Assembly (NCBI GenBank): GCA_937891245.1
Contig: CALAGB010000134.1
Span: 1-9,609 of the forward strand
Length of the DNA stretch: 9,609 nt
Origin: an uncultured Thermomicrobiales bacterium
Lineage (GTDB): Bacteria; Chloroflexota; Chloroflexia; Thermomicrobiales; Thermomicrobiaceae
Direction: 5' to 3'
Below are positions 6,308 to 9,609 of this stretch, piece by piece. The notes beneath the pieces are model-generated. The model saw nothing but the letters and a program-made list of their open reading frames with translations, ran no database searches and was not told the origin of the DNA. Position 1 is the stretch's first letter. Each line of letters starts with the position of its first letter. Made by a program: the position numbers and the translations under genes.

Positions 6308-8056
6308 ATGCCAACCTATGCCTCTCCCGCCACGTTTCGCCCCCAGGTTCGCGGAACTCGTTTCATGGCGTCATCCGCTCATCACATCGCGACGACGGCC
6401 GCGATGACGATCCTCCAGAATGGAGGAAATGCAATCGACGCGGGCGTCGCCGCCGGGCTATGTATCAACGTGCTTGAACCGGATATGACGAGCCTTGGCG
6501 GAGTCGCTCCGATCATCCTTTATAGCGCGCGCGATGATGCCGTTCGTGTCATCAGCGGGCTCGGTACATGGCCACAAGCGGCAACGCGCGAGTACTTCGT
6601 TGAGGAGTGCGGCGGCGACATCCCGCCTGGCGTGCGGCGGTGTGTGATGCCGGCCGCGGTCGATGCGTGGTTAACCGCAGTGATGCAGTTCGGTACGCAG
6701 TCGCTGGCGACCGTCGCTGCTCCCGCCATCTCGCTGGCTGAACATGGCTTTGCGATGTTCGAGCATCTCCAGCACAACATCGCCGAGGATGCTGAAGCCC
6801 TCTCCCGCTGGCCGTCAACGGCGGCCGTCTTCCTTCCAGGCGGCCGAGTTCCGCAGATCGGCGAGCGTTTTGTCCAGAAGGATGTCGCGCGGACGCTTCG
6901 CATGTTGGTCGAGGCGGAGGAGTCCGCGGCCAATGCGGGGCGAGAGAAGGCGATCGAAGCCGCGCGGGATCGGTTCTATAAGGGTGACATCGCGGAGCAG
7001 ATCGCCCGGTTCTACCAGGAGGAGGACGGTTTTCTCACGCTGGACGATCTCGCGTCTTTCCACGTCGATGTCGAAGCCCCCGTCGGCGTGAACTACCGCG
7101 GGTACGACGTCTACTCGTGCGGTCCGTGGTGCCAGGGACCGATCGTGCCCGCCTCGCTCGCGATTCTCAACGGATATGATGTCGCGGCGATCCCGCCACA
7201 GTCGGTTGACTACTACCATCTCATCGCGGAGGTGCTCAAGGCGGCCTGCGCCGATCGCCATCGCTACTATGGCGATCCGAAGTTCGTCGATGTGCCGATT
7301 CGCGGGCTGCTCAATCCCGCCTACGGGGCGACCTGGCAGGCGCGCATTCACATGGACGCCGCCGAGCCGGGCATGCCGGAACCGGGAAATCCCTGGCCAT
7401 TCCAGGGTGCACCGGCCGTACCGTATACCGATAACTACACCGCGCCCGAGCCGTTCCATGCCGACGTTGAACGCGATACCAGCTACGTCTGTGTGGTCGA
7501 TGATCAGGGGAATGCCTTCTCGGCGACACCGAGCGACGGCGCGACCGGTTCGCCGATCGTGCCGGGCCTTGGCTTCCTGATCTCCAATCGCGGCAAGCAA
7601 TCGTGGCTCGAAGCGGATCATCCGAGCGCCATCGCTCCCGGGAAACGTCCACGGTTGACGCCGAGCCCGGGGCTGGTCATGCGTGACGGCCGTGTCTATG
7701 CCGCCTATGGCTGCCCAGGAAATGATGCCCAGCCGCAGGCGATGCTACAGACGCTCGTCAACGTGATCGACTACGATATGACCCCGCAGGCCGCCATCGA
7801 AGCGCCGCGCATCATCTCCTTCAGCTTCCCCCGGTCGGACCATCCACACTCCTACGATCCGGGGTTGTTGATGGTCGAGGGCCGAGTGCCCGATGACGTC
7901 GTGGCCGAGCTGGAACGACGCGGTCACCAGGTTACGCGCTGGCCCGACTGGGAACCACTTGCTGCTGCCGTCTGTATGGCGGTGGTTGATGACGAGCACG
8001 GGGTCATCAGCGGAGGCTCCGATCCTCGTCGTCCAACTCAGGCGATCGCCTGGTAG
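6308..8056 (+). CDS. Gamma-glutamyltransferase-like Ntn hydrolase, divergent pocket
   Basis: This 582-residue proenzyme belongs to the GGT family (gamma-glutamyl hydrolase/transferase, cephalosporin acylase relatives). The N-terminal marks are GGNAIDAGVAAGL (39-51) and ATREYF (92-97). Arg94 aligns with E. coli Arg114, which holds the substrate carboxylate. Self-cleavage should occur before Thr391 in RDTSYVCVVD, giving chains of about 390 and 192 residues. Compared with E. coli GGT by eye, the Thr nucleophile stays, but Asn411 becomes Gly, Gln430 becomes Arg428, Asp433 becomes Gln431, the Ser-Ser pair becomes Leu450-Thr451 and the second oxyanion Gly becomes Asn472. NRG (427-429) and GNDAQPQ (471-477) resemble YwrD-like members of uncertain substrate. 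No signal peptide is seen, so it is cytoplasmic, unlike E. coli GGT. AAGGAG lies 5 nt before the ATG. An amidase acting on an imported amide is likely; classic glutathione use is doubtful. Confidence 0.93.
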   Translation: MPTYASPATFRPQVRGTRFMASSAHHIATTAAMTILQNGGNAIDAGVAAGLCINVLEPDMTSLGGVAPIILYSARDDAVRVISGLGTWPQAATREYFVEECGGDIPPGVRRCVMPAAVDAWLTAVMQFGTQSLATVAAPAISLAEHGFAMFEHLQHNIAEDAEALSRWPSTAAVFLPGGRVPQIGERFVQKDVARTLRMLVEAEESAANAGREKAIEAARDRFYKGDIAEQIARFYQEEDGFLTLDDLASFHVDVEAPVGVNYRGYDVYSCGPWCQGPIVPASLAILNGYDVAAIPPQSVDYYHLIAEVLKAACADRHRYYGDPKFVDVPIRGLLNPAYGATWQARIHMDAAEPGMPEPGNPWPFQGAPAVPYTDNYTAPEPFHADVERDTSYVCVVDDQGNAFSATPSDGATGSPIVPGLGFLISNRGKQSWLEADHPSAIAPGKRPRLTPSPGLVMRDGRVYAAYGCPGNDAQPQAMLQTLVNVIDYDMTPQAAIEAPRIISFSFPRSDHPHSYDPGLLMVEGRVPDDVVAELERRGHQVTRWPDWEPLAAAVCMAVVDDEHGVISGGSDPRRPTQAIAW

Positions 8057-8098
8057 CGGTGGATCTAACGCCGGGTTGCTCGGCGGAGGCGTCGTATG

Positions 8099-8132
8099 GG
8101 ACGGGCGGGAACTATCGGTTCGCCACCCGTCC
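8099..8132 (+). other. Strong intercistronic RNA hairpin
   Basis: GGACGGG (8099-8105) pairs with CCCGTCC (8126-8132). Inside, G8107-G8108 pair with C8123-C8124 after one mismatch, and GAAC (8109-8112) pairs with GTTC (8118-8121) after a bulged G, closing on the loop TATCG. The total is 13 pairs. It ends 13 nt before the ribosome site of the next gene. GAAAACC follows rather than a T-run, so full termination is unlikely. It may protect mRNA ends, guide cleavage or tune downstream expression. Confidence 0.5.
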
Positions 8133-8145
8133 GAAAACCTCGCAT

Positions 8146-8152
8146 GAGGAGG
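8146..8152 (+). promoter_or_regulatory. Ribosome binding site deciding a TTG start
   Basis: GAGGAGG ends 5 nt before TTG at 8158. This is far better than anything before the in-frame GTG at 8059. The preceding 33 codons have no family-like content and contain a strong hairpin, so TTG is taken as the start. Confidence 0.75.
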
Positions 8153-8157
8153 CACGG

Positions 8158-9543
8158 TTGACGAAGCGAACGATCATCCACGGCGGAATACTCGGAACGG
8201 AGGACGGGGCGTATCAGGCTGATCTGGTCATCGACGGCGAGCGCATTTCGGCGATCATGCTTGATTCATCGGACATCGCTGCAGATGAACGGATCGATGC
8301 GGCCGGCCGATTCGTCCTGCCGGGCGCAATCGACATGCACACCCATTTCAAGGAACCGAGCGTTCCACTGGACGAAGGTTTTTACAACGGAAGCCTGGGA
8401 GCGATCGCCGGAGGGATCACCTCCATCGTTGAAATGCCACAGGCCTCTCCAACGTCGTCTGAAGGCGCGCACATTCGAGCGAAACGTGAGATCGGCGAGA
8501 CACAGTCCATCGTCGATTTTGCACTCTGGGGCGCCGCGATCAACCAGGACCTCAGTCGCATCCAGGAGATGATCGGCGAAGGCGTGGTCGGCATCAAGAG
8601 CTTCATGGCGGGTTCGAGCTCATTTTTCCCCAAGGCGACGGATGCGACGTTGCTCGACGTCTTCCAGTTGCTTGCCGGAACGTCGATTCCCTATGGTCTG
8701 CATGCGGAAAATGATGATCTTCTCCAGGCCGGTTTGAATCGACTTCAGCAGGCCGGTCGCCGCGACCCGCTGGCGCATGCGGAGTCGCGTCCCGCTGCGG
8801 TCGAGGTTGAAGCGATCAACCGTGCGCTGTATTTCGCCGAACGAACGGGCAGCCGGGTGCATATCTGTCACTGCAGCACTGCCGATGGCCTTCGTCTGAT
8901 CGCGCAAGCGCGGGCGCGAGGTGTTCAAGCCACGGTAGAGACCTGCCCACAGTACCTGGCGCTTGATGAAGACGATCTCGTGCGCCTCGGCCCGTTCGGA
9001 CGTTGCGCACCAGCGATTCGGTCGCGCGCGGAAGTCGAACGATTGTGGGACGGTCTCGAAGCCGGACTTATCGATGTGCTCGCATCCGATCATTGCGGAC
9101 TCTCAGTCGAGAGCAAGGAGACGGGGCTTGACGACATCTGGCAGGCACCGAACGGCCTGGTAGGTGTTCAGACGATGTGCCCGGTCATCTTCGACGAGAT
9201 GATCAACAAACGGGGGCTCGATGTCTCGATGTTTGTCAAACTGACGGCCGCGAACCCGGCGCGGATCGCGAGTCTCTACCCCCGAAAAGGCGTATTGCGC
9301 GTTGGCGCCGACGCCGATATCGCCATCTACGATCCCCATCGGAGCTGGATCGCTCGCGGTAGCGACATGCTGCACCAGAACAAGTGGACACCGTTTGAAG
9401 GGCGCGAGGTGAACGCGTCAGTCGTGGCGACCATTCGGCGGGGTCAGGTGGTGTATCGCAACGAGGGGAACGTTGTTGTCTCAGCGGAGGCGGGATCGGG
9501 TCGTTTCCTACCGCGCGGGTATGGCCAGAGCGGCAAGGTCTGA
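8158..9543 (+). CDS. Cyclic amidohydrolase, allantoinase/hydantoinase/dihydroorotase family
   Basis: This 461-residue metal-dependent TIM-barrel enzyme opens cyclic amides. The N-terminal strand TKRTIIHGGILGTEDGAYQA is where the family begins. All metal ligands are visible: His61 and His63 in DMHTHFKEP, Lys147 in GVVGIKSFMA (the carboxylated bridge), His182 in LHAEN, His238 in HICHCST and Asp311 in ASDHCG. GRCAPAIRS (281-289), ETCPQYLALD (261-270) and NKWTPFEG (408-415) are closest to allantoinases and hydantoinases. The Arg that dihydroorotases use after HxH is Lys65, and their MPNT motif is MPQA, so dihydroorotase activity is unlikely. A pyrimidine role is not supported by the neighbours; nitrogen or carbon catabolism with the transporter, GGT-like enzyme and FAD oxidoreductase is more likely. 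It starts at TTG, which may lower its expression. The family is sure; the substrate is open. Confidence 0.92.
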   Translation: MTKRTIIHGGILGTEDGAYQADLVIDGERISAIMLDSSDIAADERIDAAGRFVLPGAIDMHTHFKEPSVPLDEGFYNGSLGAIAGGITSIVEMPQASPTSSEGAHIRAKREIGETQSIVDFALWGAAINQDLSRIQEMIGEGVVGIKSFMAGSSSFFPKATDATLLDVFQLLAGTSIPYGLHAENDDLLQAGLNRLQQAGRRDPLAHAESRPAAVEVEAINRALYFAERTGSRVHICHCSTADGLRLIAQARARGVQATVETCPQYLALDEDDLVRLGPFGRCAPAIRSRAEVERLWDGLEAGLIDVLASDHCGLSVESKETGLDDIWQAPNGLVGVQTMCPVIFDEMINKRGLDVSMFVKLTAANPARIASLYPRKGVLRVGADADIAIYDPHRSWIARGSDMLHQNKWTPFEGREVNASVVATIRRGQVVYRNEGNVVVSAEAGSGRFLPRGYGQSGKV

Positions 9544-9544
9544 T

Positions 9545-9609
9545 ATGGAGTCCTGGTCGAGATTCGCGAATTTCGTTGCTGAGGTCTGCCAGACGATTGT
9601 AATTCCGCG
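9545..9609 (+). CDS. Start of a further gene, truncated by the right edge
   Basis: ATG at 9545 opens a frame that reads MESWSRFANFVAEVCQTIVI and stays open to the last base. AAGG (9535-9538) precedes it by 6 nt, inside the last codons of the amidohydrolase gene, and the ATG comes 1 nt after that gene's stop. The tight spacing suggests a real operon gene. Twenty-one codons are too few to name it. The amphipathic start followed by a hydrophobic strand would suit a cysteine-hydrolase (isochorismatase-like) N-terminus, but that is a guess. Confidence 0.45.
   Translation, partial: MESWSRFANFVAEVCQTIVIP

Noticed and set aside
8059..8157. GTG start extending the amidohydrolase by 33 residues
   Set aside because: There is no ribosome site, the extension contains a strong hairpin and has no family-like content, and a GAGGAGG site points to TTG at 8158.
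1..9609. CRISPR array, tRNA or rRNA gene, insertion sequence or attachment site
   Set aside because: No spaced direct repeats, cloverleaf sequence, transposase or terminal repeats were seen on reading both strands.

Overview
The window holds one strand-consistent catabolic or uptake locus of a bacterium. It has seven complete genes on the + strand, plus the first codons of a divergent gene at the left edge and of a further + strand gene at the right edge. Moderately high GC, a Tat-type lipoprotein signal with a 'CGG' lipobox junction, and a long Ser/Thr/Ala/Gly linker on the solute-binding protein recall Chloroflexota, especially Thermomicrobiales-like lineages. The phylum is my inference from protein style; there is no rRNA or marker gene here.

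Layout. Positions 1-390 form a divergent control region. A textbook leftward promoter (TTGACA-17-TATACT) and an AAGGAGG site serve a gene starting at 28 on the - strand. A rightward promoter (TTGACA-17-TACGAT) serves a GntR/FCD-type regulator (391-1128). The regulator is followed after 2 nt by a DAO-family FAD amine/amino-acid oxidoreductase (1131-2318). A 262-bp control region (2319-2580) contains a 20-bp perfect palindrome, a strong hairpin and a 13-nt perfect anti-SD complement with no usable start codon. Next come a Tat lipoprotein of SBP family 5 (2581-4299) and two DppB/DppC-type permeases (4310-5230, 5258-6190). They are followed by a gamma-glutamyltransferase-like Ntn hydrolase (6308-8056) and an allantoinase/hydantoinase-like cyclic amidohydrolase (8158-9543), and then an ORF that leaves the window at 9545.

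How it may work together. The binding protein and permeases would import a small amide, peptide-like or cyclic compound. The signal-less GGT-like enzyme and the cyclic amidohydrolase would hydrolyse amide bonds in the cytoplasm. The FAD enzyme would oxidise the released amine or amino acid, and the FCD regulator would sense a pathway acid. A 16-nt element shared (14/16) between the regulator promoter and the palindrome ahead of the transporter genes suggests that one regulator controls both units. The substrate cannot be read from sequence. No ABC ATPase genes are visible, so they lie downstream or elsewhere, or are shared with another transporter.
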